Shown piece by piece: positions 1 to 11,498 of a stretch of 64,000 nt of DNA. The DNA comes from Winogradskya humida (GTDB lineage: Bacteria; Actinomycetota; Actinomycetes; Mycobacteriales; Micromonosporaceae). Location: contig NZ_BOMN01000031.1 of the NCBI RefSeq assembly GCF_016862215.1, forward strand, positions 1 through 64,000, given 5' to 3'. The position numbers and the translations under genes are program-made. The notes under the pieces are model-generated. The model was not told the origin of the DNA. It did not search any database and was given only the letters and a program-made list of their open reading frames with translations. Numbering within the stretch: position 1 is the stretch's first letter; each line of letters starts with the position of its first letter.

Positions 1-1
1 C

Positions 2-2823
<2,822 letters not shown>

Positions 2824-2827
<4 letters not shown>

Positions 2828-3378
2828 GTGTGGCCGAGCGAGCCAAGGCGCTGCTGGTCGACGACCGGCGTGACAATCTGCTCGCGCTGGAAGCGATCCT
2901 GCAGGGCCTCCCGGTGCAGGCCGTGGCGGTGGAGAGCGGCGAAGCAGCCCTGAAACAGCTGCTCACCGACGACTTCGCGGTCATCCTGCTGGACGCGCAG
3001 ATGCCCAACATGGACGGTTTCGAGACAGCCGCCCACATCAAGCGCCGCGAGCGCACCCGCCACGTCCCGATCCTCTTCCTCACCGCGGCCGACCGTGACG
3101 CCCAGCTCGCCCTCCGCGGTTATGCGGTCGGCGCGGTCGACTACCTGACCAAGCCCTTCGACCCGTGGGTGCTGCGCGCGAAGGTCTCCATCTTCGTCGA
3201 GCTCTGGACCAAGACCCAGCAGCTCAAGGCCCAGGCCGAGGTCACCCGCGAACGAGACAACCAGTGGGAACGCCTCACCGAGCTCGTCGACGAGGCCACC
3301 CGCACGCTGCGCGCCGGCGGCGAGGACGCTTCCGTCGAGGCCCTGGAGCTGCTGGAGAAGGCCCGCTGGGGCACCTGA
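2824..3378 (+). CDS. response regulator, receiver domain with C-terminal helix
   Basis: This 184-residue protein has one receiver domain (about residues 8-125) with the acidic pair Asp13/Asp14, phosphoacceptor Asp57 in LLDAQMPNMDG, Thr87 and Lys110 in YLTKPFD. The rest is a charged, helical tail of about 55 residues and no DNA-binding domain is seen. It starts with GTG at 2824, overlapping the kinase stop by 4 bp (GTGA); an alternative GTG lies at 2830. Such receiver-plus-helix proteins usually relay phosphate or regulate a partner by contact rather than bind DNA. The output here is unknown, and the adjacent hybrid kinase is the obvious phosphodonor. It ends directly against the convergent oxidoreductase gene with no spacer. 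Confidence 0.9.
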
Positions 3379-4323
3379 TCAGGGAATCAGCATGATCCGG
3401 CCGGGGTGCGCCCTGCTCTCGAGCAGACGATGCGCCTCGGCCGCTTCGCTCAGCGGCAACGTCACGGCCGGTCCGGCCCGCAGCTGCCCCGTCGCGAGCA
3501 GCCCGGCCAGCTCGGTCATCTCGGCCCGCGCCTGTTCCGGCCGCGCCGCCCGCCAGGCGAGCAGCGAAAATCCGATCAAAGATCTGAGAGCGAAGAAATC
3601 GGTCACTGGCACGTCTATCAGGTCACCCGAGGCGGCCCCATAAGTGACAATTCGACCGTACGCCCGGAGCACCCCGAAACTACGCCGGAGCACATCCCCG
3701 CCGGCGGCGTCGAGGACAACGTCCACACCGCCCGGCGCGGCCTCGGCAACCCGATCGGGCCAGTCCGCAGCGGTGTAATCGATCGCGACATCAGCGTCGA
3801 CCTTCTCCGGGGTGCTTGAAGTCCCGATCACCAGCCCTGCACCCGCCATCCGCGCGAGCTGCACCGCCAGCTGCCCGATCCCGCCGGCCGCCGAGTGCAC
3901 CAGCACCGTCTCGCCCGCCGCGACCGCTCCGGACCGCAGCGCCCGTAACGCGACCGGCGCCGAGGTCGGCACCATGCTCGCTGCGACGACGTCCATGTCG
4001 TCCGGCACCTGCGTGATCCACTGCGCGTCGACGACCACGTAGTCCGCGTAGGCATCCTCGGAGAGCGCCACAACCCGGCACCCGAACAGGTCTTCGTCGC
4101 CTTTGTCCACTATGCCCACCACGTCACCGGTGAGCTTGCCGGGCAGTGGCCGCTCGAAGATCGCACCGCTGGACGGCCCGCGCCGGAACCTCGTGTCGAC
4201 AAAATTCGCCCCGATCGCCTGCACCCGGATGCGTACCTGACCTGCTCCGGGCTCGGGGATCTCCGCCTTCTCGACGGTGAGAACGCCCGGGTCGCCGTAC
4301 TCGTAGAACCGCACTCTCCGCAT
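3379..4323 (-). CDS. quinone oxidoreductase-like MDR protein (zinc-independent)
   Basis: This 314-residue member of the medium-chain dehydrogenase/reductase superfamily has an N-terminal GroES-like half and a Rossmann half with HSAAGGIG at residues 143-150, the NADPH-binding loop typical of quinone oxidoreductases (QOR/Qor-2 type). The cysteine cluster of zinc-binding alcohol dehydrogenases is absent, so a zinc-free NADPH-dependent reduction of quinones or enones is expected; the true substrate cannot be read from sequence. It is divergent from the TetR gene at 4377 and separated from it by a short region holding a palindrome, which suggests repression by that regulator and induction by a reactive ligand. 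The ATG at 4323 is the natural start. Confidence 0.88.
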   Translation of the reverse strand: MRRVRFYEYGDPGVLTVEKAEIPEPGAGQVRIRVQAIGANFVDTRFRRGPSSGAIFERPLPGKLTGDVVGIVDKGDEDLFGCRVVALSEDAYADYVVVDAQWITQVPDDMDVVAASMVPTSAPVALRALRSGAVAAGETVLVHSAAGGIGQLAVQLARMAGAGLVIGTSSTPEKVDADVAIDYTAADWPDRVAEAAPGGVDVVLDAAGGDVLRRSFGVLRAYGRIVTYGAASGDLIDVPVTDFFALRSLIGFSLLAWRAARPEQARAEMTELAGLLATGQLRAGPAVTLPLSEAAEAHRLLESRAHPGRIMLIP

Positions 4324-4334
4324 CTCCCGACCTT

Positions 4335-4353
4335 ACTGGACCGTCGGTCCAGT
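4335..4353. promoter_or_regulatory. TetR-type operator palindrome
   Basis: A perfect inverted repeat, ACTGGACC-GTC-GGTCCAGT (8-bp arms, 3-bp spacer), sits in the 53-bp gap between the divergent oxidoreductase and TetR genes. Its position 12 bp upstream of the oxidoreductase ATG and 24 bp upstream of the TetR GTG, and its GACC-GGTC core, match TetR-family operators. The inference is that the TetR protein represses both genes from this one site. Confidence 0.75.
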
Positions 4354-4376
4354 TAGCCAGGGGCAAGAATGGGTCC

Positions 4377-4973
4377 GTGACGCGTGCCGACGCCCTGCGC
4401 AACCGAAGCGCGATCCTGCTTGCCACCGAGGAGCTGCTGACCCGCCTGCGCCCCGAGCAGATCTCGATGGAACGGGTCGCCGCGGCGGCGGGGGTGGGCA
4501 AAGGGACCGTCTTCCACCGCTTCGGCTCCCGGATGGGCCTGATGATCGCGCTCATGCAGGAGCGAGCCATGGCCCTGGGCGAGTCCGTGAGCAGCGGTCC
4601 GCCCCCGCTCGGCCCCGGCGCCGAGCCCGAGGAGCGGTTGCTCGCCTTCCTCGACGCCGTGGTCGCCGTGGTCGCCCGCAACAAAGGCCTGCTCGCGGCG
4701 CTCGGCCACGCGGTCACCACCGCGCACCGGCTGGACCCGGACGACCGCGAGGCCCACCCGGTCTACGGTTTCTGGCACGCCCACATCGCCGGCCTGCTCA
4801 CCGAGTCGCGCCCCGGCCTGGACACCGCGCTCATCGCCGATCTGCTGCTCGCGCCGCTGTCCAGCGACGCGATCCTCACCATGCTGGAACGAGGTGAATC
4901 CGAGCGGGTCGCCGCAGGTCTGCGCGTTACCGCAACGGCACTCTTAAGCGGTGGAGGAGATCATCAGGGCTGA
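4377..4973 (+). CDS. TetR/AcrR-family repressor
   Basis: This 198-residue protein has an N-terminal TetR helix-turn-helix (about residues 10-55; core AAAAGVGKGTVFHRFGS) and a divergent ligand-binding C-terminal domain. It starts with GTG at 4377; no strong ribosome site precedes it. It is divergent from the quinone-oxidoreductase gene with a palindromic operator between them, so it most likely autoregulates and controls that gene. Its 3' end overlaps the convergent STAS gene by 30 bp, so its last codons are antisense to the C-terminal codons of that gene. Confidence 0.9.
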   Translation: MTRADALRNRSAILLATEELLTRLRPEQISMERVAAAAGVGKGTVFHRFGSRMGLMIALMQERAMALGESVSSGPPPLGPGAEPEERLLAFLDAVVAVVARNKGLLAALGHAVTTAHRLDPDDREAHPVYGFWHAHIAGLLTESRPGLDTALIADLLLAPLSSDAILTMLERGESERVAAGLRVTATALLSGGGDHQG

Positions 4974-5273
4974 GCGCAGGCCGGTGATGTCGAGCACGCG
5001 CAGGAGGAAGTCGCCGACGTTGGTCAGGGCGAGGACCGCGCGGGCGTGCTGGGCCTTACGGCTCAGGACGACGAGGGTGCCCAGGCCCTGCGAGTCACAG
5101 AAAGTGACCCCCGACATGTCGAGGATGATCCGGGACGGGGGTTCCGCCAGGATCTCGTTGACCATTGCCGAGAGCTTGGTCACGGTGAGCACGTCGATTT
5201 CCCCGGCGAGGTGAAAGACAGCCTCGTCGGGAGCACTCTCAACCGTGATGGACAGCTCCGGTCGCTCCACCAC
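4944..5273 (-). CDS. STAS-domain anti-sigma factor antagonist
   Basis: This 109-residue single STAS domain resembles SpoIIAA/RsbV/BldG proteins. The conserved phospho-acceptor serine is Ser61 in the CDSQGLG loop. Such proteins bind an anti-sigma kinase when unphosphorylated and so release a sigma factor; actinomycetes have many and the partner cannot be named here, since no RsbW-type kinase is adjacent. It starts with GTG at 5273. A TAGGGT hexamer about 6 nt upstream on the same strand would give a leaderless transcript, but this is weak evidence. It overlaps the end of the TetR gene by 30 bp. Confidence 0.88.
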   Translation of the reverse strand: MVERPELSITVESAPDEAVFHLAGEIDVLTVTKLSAMVNEILAEPPSRIILDMSGVTFCDSQGLGTLVVLSRKAQHARAVLALTNVGDFLLRVLDITGLRSALMISSTA

Positions 5274-5418
5274 ATCACCCTATCGCGAGCCGGGTGATCC
5301 GGCCTGCTGGGCGCGATGAGGCCGGTGTTGACTAGAGGGCATTGACCGTGACCTAGCCAACCCGTGGCGGGGGCTGACGGGACGCGCCCGTACCGGCGCT
5401 GACAGAATGAGAGGCGCT

Positions 5419-6759
5419 GTGACCACCTCATACCGCACCGAGGGCACGCCTTATCCGCAGGATGCTCCGGTTTCCCAGGCCCTGTTCGACCGCGCCAAGG
5501 TCATCATTCCCGGCGGGGTCAATTCACCCGTGCGTGCCTTCCACGCCGTGGGTGGCACGCCCCGGTTCATGACCGAGGGCTCCGGAGCGTGGCTCCTGGA
5601 CGCCGACGGGCGGCGTTATGTCGACCTGGTCTGCTCCTGGGGGCCGATGATCCACGGCCAGGCACATCCCGAGATCATCGCTGCGGTCCAGGCCGCGGCG
5701 GCTCGCGGCACCAGTTTTGGCACGCCCACCGCGGGCGAGGTCGACCTGGCCGAGGAGATCGTCCGGCGGACCCCCGTCGAGCAGGTCCGCCTGGTCAACT
5801 CGGGAACCGAGGCGACGATGACCGCGATCCGGCTGGCCCGGGGCTTCACCGGCCGCTCGAAGATCGTGAAGTTCGCCGGCTGTTACCACGGTCACGTCGA
5901 CGCCCTGCTCGCCTCGGCGGGCTCCGGGGTCGCCACGCTGGGGCTGCCCGATTCGCCCGGCGTGACCGGCGCGGCGGCCAGCGAGACCATCGTGGTGCCG
6001 TACAACGACATCGGTGCCGTCGAGCGGGTCTTCGCGGAGCAGGACGACATCGCCGCGATCATCACCGAGGCCGCCGCCGGGAACATGGGCGTCGTCGCCC
6101 CGCGGGAGGGCTTCAACCAGCGTCTCGCCGAGATCGCGCATGCCAACGGTGCCCTGCTCATCGTCGACGAGGTCATGACCGGTTTCCGGGTGTCCGCGGG
6201 CGGCTGGGCGGGGCTGGAGCCGGTCGATGCCGACCTGTTCACGTACGGCAAGGTCATGGGTGGTGGCCTGCCCGCCGCGGCCTTCGGTGGCCGCACGGAG
6301 ATCATGTCCCGGCTGGCCCCGGCCGGTCCGGTCTACCAGGCCGGCACGCTCTCGGGTAACCCGCTCGCCTGCGCCGCCGGGCTGGCCAGCCTGCGCCTCG
6401 CCGACGATGCCGCCTACAAGCGTCTCGACGAGCTGTCGGCGACCATCGGCGCGCTCGCGTCCGCCGAGCTGACCACCGCGGGCGTCGCGCACCGGCTGTC
6501 CTTCGCCGGCAACATGTTCTCGATCTTCTTCACCGAGGTCGACGTGGTGGACTACGACTCCGCGAAGACCCAGGACGCCGGGGCGTTCAAAGCGTTCTTC
6601 CACGAAATGCTCAGCCGGGGCGTATATCTTCCGCCGAGCGCTTTCGAGTCGTGGTTCGTGTCGACGGCGCTGGACGACGCCGCCATGGAGACGATCGGTG
6701 CCGCCCTGCCGTTCGCGGCTCGGGCGGCGGCTGCTGCGGGGAGTAAGGCAAAAGCATGA
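5419..6759 (+). CDS. hemL: glutamate-1-semialdehyde 2,1-aminomutase
   Basis: HemL converts glutamate-1-semialdehyde to 5-aminolevulinate, the C5-pathway precursor of haem and other tetrapyrroles. The protein (446 residues from this start) is a class III PLP aminotransferase with the family N-terminus [15 protein letters not shown], the cofactor region [14 protein letters not shown], and the PLP lysine in [11 protein letters not shown] (codon at 6250). The GTG at 5419 is preferred because AGAGG lies just before it and the sequence begins MTTSYRTEG; an in-frame ATG at 5407 is the alternative. It leads the haem/cytochrome c part of the window. The stop is overlapped by a 29-codon ORF that connects to the next gene. 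A TTGACT near 5325 may be part of its promoter. Confidence 0.95.
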   Translation: MTTSYRTEGTPYPQDAPVSQALFDRAKVIIPGGVNSPVRAFHAVGGTPRFMTEGSGAWLLDADGRRYVDLVCSWGPMIHGQAHPEIIAAVQAAAARGTSFGTPTAGEVDLAEEIVRRTPVEQVRLVNSGTEATMTAIRLARGFTGRSKIVKFAGCYHGHVDALLASAGSGVATLGLPDSPGVTGAAASETIVVPYNDIGAVERVFAEQDDIAAIITEAAAGNMGVVAPREGFNQRLAEIAHANGALLIVDEVMTGFRVSAGGWAGLEPVDADLFTYGKVMGGGLPAAAFGGRTEIMSRLAPAGPVYQAGTLSGNPLACAAGLASLRLADDAAYKRLDELSATIGALASAELTTAGVAHRLSFAGNMFSIFFTEVDVVDYDSAKTQDAGAFKAFFHEMLSRGVYLPPSAFESWFVSTALDDAAMETIGAALPFAARAAAAAGSKAKA

Positions 6760-6845
6760 GCGACTGCACCGAGCCTCACTTGCCGGCGGCAAGCAACGGC
6801 CTGGACGGCGAGGGCCACGAGGGCATGCCAGGAGACACAGCATGA
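6756..6845 (+). CDS. 29-codon linker ORF between hemL and the phosphatase gene
   Basis: A small open frame starts with an ATG overlapping the hemL stop (ATGA) and ends with a TGA overlapping the next gene's ATG. The peptide begins MSDCTEP and ends GMPGDTA. A shorter frame with the same architecture and related ends fills the next gap (7501-7563). It has no recognisable function. It may be translated only to couple neighbouring genes, or may be a chance frame in a repeated spacer. The AGGAG ribosome site of the following gene lies inside it. Confidence 0.35.
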   Translation: MSDCTEPHLPAASNGLDGEGHEGMPGDTA

Positions 6846-7504
6846 GCGACGAAGAGCCGACCAAGACCACTGTGCACGTGCTGCGGCATGGCGAGGTGTT
6901 CAACCCGAGCAAGATTTTGTACGGCCGCCTGCCCGACTTCCACCTCTCGGAGCTCGGCCGCCAGATGGCCGTGGCCGCCTCGGACTCGCTCGCCGGCCGC
7001 GACGTCACGCACGTGGTGGCCAGCCCGCTGGAGCGCGCGCAGGAGACGGCCGAGCCGTTCGCCGCGCAGTTCAAGCTGGAGACGGCGACGGACGTGCGGC
7101 TGATCGAGAGCGCCAACTTCTTCGAGGGCAAGCGGGTGGCGGTCGGTGACGGCGCGTTCGGCAACCCGCGCAACTGGTGGGTGCTGCGCGACCCGATCAC
7201 CCCGAGCTGGGGCGAGCCCTACCTGGTCATCGCCCAGCGGATGTTCGCCGCGCTGCAGGCCGCGCGGGTCGCCGCCGAGGGCCACGAAGCGGTCTGCGTC
7301 TCGCACCAGCTGCCGATCTGGACGCTGCGCCGCTACGTCGAGAAGAAGCGCCTCTGGCACGACCCCCGCAAGCGTCAGTGCGGGCTCGCGAGCCTCACCT
7401 CGTTCCGTTTCGAAGGCGCCAAGATCGTCGGAGTCGACTACTCCGAGCCTGCTGCTGCACTGGTGGCCATGTCGCCCGGCGCCCGGACGGCCAAGGGGGC
7501 ATGA
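6842..7504 (+). CDS. histidine phosphatase superfamily protein (phosphoglycerate-mutase-like)
   Basis: This 220-residue protein has the catalytic RHGE motif (VLRHGEVFN, about residues 14-22), the second arginine in SPLERAQETAEP and the second histidine in CVSHQLPIW, all standard for branch-1 histidine phosphatases. The substrate is not predictable; in actinobacteria homologues sit beside cytochrome c maturation genes, as here. The start is the ATG at 6842, preceded by AGGAG at optimal distance; upstream codons in this frame have no family similarity. It is linked to hemL by a mini-ORF upstream and to the thioredoxin lipoprotein by another downstream. Confidence 0.9.
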   Translation: MSDEEPTKTTVHVLRHGEVFNPSKILYGRLPDFHLSELGRQMAVAASDSLAGRDVTHVVASPLERAQETAEPFAAQFKLETATDVRLIESANFFEGKRVAVGDGAFGNPRNWWVLRDPITPSWGEPYLVIAQRMFAALQAARVAAEGHEAVCVSHQLPIWTLRRYVEKKRLWHDPRKRQCGLASLTSFRFEGAKIVGVDYSEPAAALVAMSPGARTAKGA

Positions 7505-7563
7505 CGGAGTGCACGAAGCGCAGCGAGGGCCGCGACGGCATGCCGAAGGCAAGCAGGGCATGA
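7501..7563 (+). CDS. 20-codon linker ORF between phosphatase and tlpA genes
   Basis: A 20-codon frame starts with ATG overlapping the phosphatase stop and ends with TGA overlapping the ATG of the thioredoxin-like gene, so the three frames are chained by ATGA junctions. It begins MTECTK and contains GRDGMP, resembling the start (MSDCTE) and end (HEGMPG) of the ORF at 6756-6845. This suggests a duplicated spacer element that keeps an open frame. No function is known and translation is unproven. Confidence 0.33.
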   Translation: MTECTKRSEGRDGMPKASRA

Positions 7564-8123
7564 CCGTGCGCCGGCTCGCCGCAGTCCTGGTCACCGCCGT
7601 TGTCGCGGCTGGTGCGCTGACCGGTTGTGGCGGCAAGAGCTGGGAGAAGGACTGCACGACCAGCAAGGACGGCGTCATCGAGTGCACGCCCGAGCAGCGT
7701 CCCCAGGCCCGCGAGGTGACCGGGGAGCTGCTCGACGGCGGCACCTATGACGTCGCCACCGACCGGGGCAAAGTCGTCGTGGTCAACTTCTGGGGTTCGT
7801 GGTGCAACCCGTGCCGGGCCGAGGCGGACGATCTCGAGCAGACCTATCAGGCCACCAAGGCACAGAACGTCACGTTCATCGGGGTCAACTCGCGCGACGA
7901 CCGCGATTCCGCGAAGGCGTTCGAGAAGGGCCGGGTCACGTACCCGAGCATCTACGACCCCAACGGCAACGTCGCGCTGAAGTTCGACGTGACGCAGGTC
8001 AGCACGCCGGCCACGCTGATCCTCGACCGGCAGGGCCGGATCGCCGCCGCGATCCGCAAGTCCACCACGATCGCCCAGCTGAAGCCGGTCGTCGAGCGGA
8101 TCGCCGCCGAGGGGACCGGCTGA
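7560..8123 (+). CDS. resA: TlpA/ResA-like thiol-disulfide oxidoreductase lipoprotein
   Basis: This 187-residue exported protein has a lipobox LTGC (Cys23 would be lipidated) and a thioredoxin-like domain with active-site Cys82-Asn-Pro-Cys85 in WGSWCNPCRAE. In system II cytochrome c maturation, ResA keeps the haem-binding cysteines of apocytochrome c reduced outside the membrane, receiving electrons from CcdA. Its gene is directly followed by ccdA (1-bp overlap, TGATG), resB and ccsB, which supports this role. The cis-proline region (STPATLILD) is present. Confidence 0.9.
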   Translation: MTVRRLAAVLVTAVVAAGALTGCGGKSWEKDCTTSKDGVIECTPEQRPQAREVTGELLDGGTYDVATDRGKVVVVNFWGSWCNPCRAEADDLEQTYQATKAQNVTFIGVNSRDDRDSAKAFEKGRVTYPSIYDPNGNVALKFDVTQVSTPATLILDRQGRIAAAIRKSTTIAQLKPVVERIAAEGTG

Positions 8124-8917
8124 TGGGTGAGACCTTCCACGACATCGCGTTCAGCGGTCCGCTGCTGCTCGCAGTCCTGGTCAGCGCCGCCGCCGGGCTG
8201 GTCAGCTTCCTCTCGCCCTGCGTGCTGCCGCTGATGCCCGGCTACCTGTCGTACGTGACCGGGCTGGCCGGCTCCGACCTTGACGACAAAGCCCCCGACA
8301 GCGGTGGCGGTGTCGCCGTTCTGGAGCGCACCAGGACCAAGAGCAGAATTCTCGCGGGTACGAGCCTGTTCGTGCTCGGCTTCGCGGTGGTGTTCACGCT
8401 CATCGCGACGCTGGTGGCCGGGGTCGGCACGACGATGCTGACCCACAAGCGGGCCCTCGACATCGTGCTCGGCGTGATCGTCATCGTGCTGGGCCTGGCC
8501 TACCTCGGCGTGGTCCCCGGCATGCAGCGCGAGTTCCGGATCGCCAAACTGCCCAGCGTCGGGCTGGCCGGGGCGCCGGTCCTGGGCGCGCTCTTCGCGT
8601 TGTCCTGGATGCCGTGCACGGGCCCGACCCTCGGCGCGGTGCTGACGCTGGCCACGCGCGAGGGGTCGACCGGACGTGCGGTGGTGCTCGCGCTGGCCTA
8701 CAGCCTCGGGCTCGGGATCCCGTTCGTGCTGTTCGGGCTCTTCTTCCGCCGGCTGCTCGGGGTCTTCAAGGCGATCCGGCGCAACAGCCGCTGGGTCACC
8801 CGCGTCGGCGGCGGGCTGCTCATCCTGGTCGGCGTCGCGCTGGTCACCGGCGGCTGGAACAGCTTCCTGATCTGGCTGCTCACGACGTTCAACTTCGACG
8901 CGGGGACCCTGCTGTGA
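8123..8917 (+). CDS. ccdA: CcdA-type cytochrome c biogenesis membrane protein
   Basis: This 264-residue DsbD-family membrane protein has about six hydrophobic segments. The two redox cysteines lie in LSPCVLPLMPGY and WMPCTGPTLG, as in CcdA, which passes electrons from cytoplasmic thioredoxin across the membrane to ResA. The ATG at 8123 overlaps the resA stop by 1 bp and the stop overlaps the resB GTG by 4 bp, so it is part of a tightly coupled operon. A cytoplasmic loop of about 25 residues between the first helices (around residues 50-75) is longer than in minimal CcdA proteins. Confidence 0.93.
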   Translation: MGETFHDIAFSGPLLLAVLVSAAAGLVSFLSPCVLPLMPGYLSYVTGLAGSDLDDKAPDSGGGVAVLERTRTKSRILAGTSLFVLGFAVVFTLIATLVAGVGTTMLTHKRALDIVLGVIVIVLGLAYLGVVPGMQREFRIAKLPSVGLAGAPVLGALFALSWMPCTGPTLGAVLTLATREGSTGRAVVLALAYSLGLGIPFVLFGLFFRRLLGVFKAIRRNSRWVTRVGGGLLILVGVALVTGGWNSFLIWLLTTFNFDAGTLL

Positions 8918-10524
8918 CCGTTGTCGAGGAACGCCCTGTGCCCGCCGCGCCACCGCCGCCGCGCAAGCCCCACTTCGCGTGGAGCCTGCTGCGCAATTCG
9001 TGGCGACAGCTGACGAGTATGCGTACGGCGCTGGTGCTGCTGTTCCTGCTCGCCGTCGCCGCGATCCCCGGCTCGGTGCTGCCCCAGCGCGCGGTGTCGC
9101 CGGAGAAGGTCACGGCCTACTACACCCAGCACCCCGATCTGGCCCCGAAACTGGAGCAGATCGGTGGCTTCGCTGTCTACGCGTCGCCGTGGTTCGCCGC
9201 GATCTACCTGCTGCTGTTCACGTCGCTGGTGGGTTGCGTGGTGCCGCGGTTGCGTGACCATTTTCGCGCGCTCCGTACCGTACCCCCGGATGCTCCTAAG
9301 CGGCTTGAGCGGCTGCCACAGCATGCCGCCGTCGAGGAGCGGGCCGACGACCCTGCCGATGCGGCGCAGGCCGCGGCCTCTGAGCTGCGCAAACGTCGTT
9401 TCCGGACCAAGGTCCGCGAGCGTGGGGACGGCACCTGGACGGTCTCCGCCGAGAAGGGCTTTCTCAAGGAGACCGGCAACCTGTTCTTCCACTTCGCGCT
9501 GCTCACGGTGCTGATCGGGGTCGGATTCGGGCACTGGTACGGCTGGCACGGCAACCGGATCCTCGTCGAGGGCAACGACCAGGGCTTCTGTAACTCGGTC
9601 ACGCAGTACGACGAGTCCTCGCTCGGCCCCCGGGTCGACGCCGCCGACCTGCCGTTCTTCTGCCTGCGGCTGACCGACTTCCAGGCGGCGTACCAGACCA
9701 CCGGCCAGCCGAAGAGCTTCGACGCCGACGTCGAGGTGCAGACGAAGCAGGACGGCCCGTGGAAGGCCCGGCACTTCACGGTCAACAACCCGCTGCGGTT
9801 GTCGCAGGCCAACGTGCACCTGCTCGGTCACGGGTACGCCGTCGAGCTGCGCTACACCGACCGCTTCGGCGCCCAGCAGACCAAGGTCGTGCCGTTCCTG
9901 CCCACCGACGGGCTGTTCACCAGCTCGGGTGTCGGGTCGTTCCCGGACGTCAACATCGATCCGAAGACGAACAAGCGTGACGTCAACCTGCAGGTCGGCT
10001 TCGAAGGCGTGTTCGTGCCGACGGTCGACCCGGCCGGCGGCGCCACCTCGGTCTTCCCGGCGGAGAACAACCCCGCGCTCTTCCTCACCGCCTACCGCGG
10101 TGACCTGGGCGTCGAGGTCGGCAACCCCGGCTCGGTGTACTCGCTCGACCAGGGCCAGATCGCCAACGGCGAGCTCAAGAAGGTCAGCGGCGACCGTCCG
10201 CAGCGCCTGACGCCGGGCCAGTCATGGACGCTCGACGACGGCACCAAGGTCGAGTTCCTGGCCACCCGCCCGTTCGCGACGCTCGCCGTCCGCTACGACC
10301 CCACCGCGACGCTGGTGCTCGCCGGCGCGGTCGTCGGGCTGCTCGGCCTGATGCTGTCGCTGGGCGGGCACCGTCGCAGGTTGTGGTTCCGGATTTCGCC
10401 TCGGGACGGGTCCGGTAGTTTGATGGAGGCCGGCGGCCTGCCCCGCACCGACTACCCGGGCTTCGCTGAGGAGTTCGGCCAGATCGTGGGGGCCGCTCGC
10501 GGTCCGGATGGAGGGACGCCCTGA
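8914..10524 (+). CDS. resB: ResB-like cytochrome c maturation protein
   Basis: This 536-residue protein has three N-terminal hydrophobic segments, a large extracytoplasmic domain (about residues 200-460) and a final membrane helix near 465-490, the usual ResB/Ccs1 plan. The early TSMRTALVLLFLLAVAAIPGSVLPQ and FHFALLTVLIGVGFG segments match the family. ResB and CcsB together form the haem exporter and cytochrome c synthase of system II. It starts with GTG at 8914 overlapping the ccdA stop, and ends in a 1-bp overlap with ccsB. Confidence 0.92.
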   Translation: MTVVEERPVPAAPPPPRKPHFAWSLLRNSWRQLTSMRTALVLLFLLAVAAIPGSVLPQRAVSPEKVTAYYTQHPDLAPKLEQIGGFAVYASPWFAAIYLLLFTSLVGCVVPRLRDHFRALRTVPPDAPKRLERLPQHAAVEERADDPADAAQAAASELRKRRFRTKVRERGDGTWTVSAEKGFLKETGNLFFHFALLTVLIGVGFGHWYGWHGNRILVEGNDQGFCNSVTQYDESSLGPRVDAADLPFFCLRLTDFQAAYQTTGQPKSFDADVEVQTKQDGPWKARHFTVNNPLRLSQANVHLLGHGYAVELRYTDRFGAQQTKVVPFLPTDGLFTSSGVGSFPDVNIDPKTNKRDVNLQVGFEGVFVPTVDPAGGATSVFPAENNPALFLTAYRGDLGVEVGNPGSVYSLDQGQIANGELKKVSGDRPQRLTPGQSWTLDDGTKVEFLATRPFATLAVRYDPTATLVLAGAVVGLLGLMLSLGGHRRRLWFRISPRDGSGSLMEAGGLPRTDYPGFAEEFGQIVGAARGPDGGTP

Positions 10525-11498
10525 TGGCGGAGTTGTCCAATCAGTTGATGGCCGTCACGGTGCTGTCCTACCTGGCAGCGATGGTCCTTTACGCCGCCGA
10601 GTATGCGTTCGGCAACAAGAGCCACATCGGTCGTGCTGCCCAGCGGCCGGCCCGGCAGCTGGTGGGTGCCGGGGCGCCGGTGCCTCTTGATGATCCACTT
10701 CCGGCTGCGGAAGAGCCTGCGCCCAAGCGCGACCGTGGCGTCCTGCTCGGACGGATCGCGGTCGGCTTCAACTGGCTGGCGTTCGCGCTGCACCTCGGCA
10801 CGGTGGTCACCCGCGGCATCGCGGCGGACCGCATGCCCTGGGGCAACATGTACGAGTTCACGCTGACCGTCACCCTGGTCGGCTCGGCCGTGTGGCTCGG
10901 TGTGCTGACCCGCAAGCCGGAGCTGCGCCACCTCGGGCTCTTCGCGGCGCTCGCGCTGGTCATGCTGCTCGGCGCCGACGGCCTCATCGCGTACGCGCCG
11001 GTCGGGCCGCTCGTGCCCGCGCTCAACTCGTACTGGTTCATCATCCACGTCTCGACCATCATCCTGGCCAGCGGCATCTTCCTGATCGGTGCCGTGCCGG
11101 CCGCGATGTTCCTGGTCCGGGCCGGCTACGACGAGGGTAAGCGCCGCTTCCCCTACTCGCTCGGCGCCAAGGTCCCCGAGGCCGCGCTGCTCGAGCGGCT
11201 GACCTTCCGCCTGCACGCCTTCGCGTTCCCGCTGTTCACCTTTGGCGCGCTGATCGCCGGTCCGATCTGGGCCGAGGCGTCCTGGGGCCGCTACTGGGGC
11301 TGGGACCCCAAGGAGGTCTGGGCGTTCATCTCCTGGATCGTCTACGCCAGCTACCTGCACGCCCGCGCGACCCCGAGCGTCAAGCGCACCGTCGCCACCT
11401 GGATCGCGATCCTGGGCTTCGCGACGATGCTGATGAACCTCTTCGGCGTCAATCTGTTCTTCTCGGGCCTGCACTCGTACGCCAACGCGGGCGGCTAA
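10524..11498 (+). CDS. ccsB: CcsB/CcsA haem handling protein of system II cytochrome c maturation
   Basis: This 324-residue polytopic membrane protein carries the haem-binding tryptophan-rich WWD signature SWGRYWGWDPKEVWA near residue 257 and conserved histidines in flanking segments. It partners ResB to attach haem covalently to CxxCH motifs of exported cytochromes such as QcrC. Its ATG overlaps the resB stop by one base. The stop codon shares bases with the stop of the convergent secreted-protein gene (11495-11498). Confidence 0.94.
   Translation: MAELSNQLMAVTVLSYLAAMVLYAAEYAFGNKSHIGRAAQRPARQLVGAGAPVPLDDPLPAAEEPAPKRDRGVLLGRIAVGFNWLAFALHLGTVVTRGIAADRMPWGNMYEFTLTVTLVGSAVWLGVLTRKPELRHLGLFAALALVMLLGADGLIAYAPVGPLVPALNSYWFIIHVSTIILASGIFLIGAVPAAMFLVRAGYDEGKRRFPYSLGAKVPEAALLERLTFRLHAFAFPLFTFGALIAGPIWAEASWGRYWGWDPKEVWAFISWIVYASYLHARATPSVKRTVATWIAILGFATMLMNLFGVNLFFSGLHSYANAGG

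Noticed and set aside
5524..7200. 558-residue frame opposite hemL
   Set aside because: Antisense to hemL and the phosphatase gene, with composition typical of shadows in GC-rich DNA.
9204..9812. 202-residue frame opposite resB
   Set aside because: Antisense to a conserved membrane protein gene with no motif of its own.
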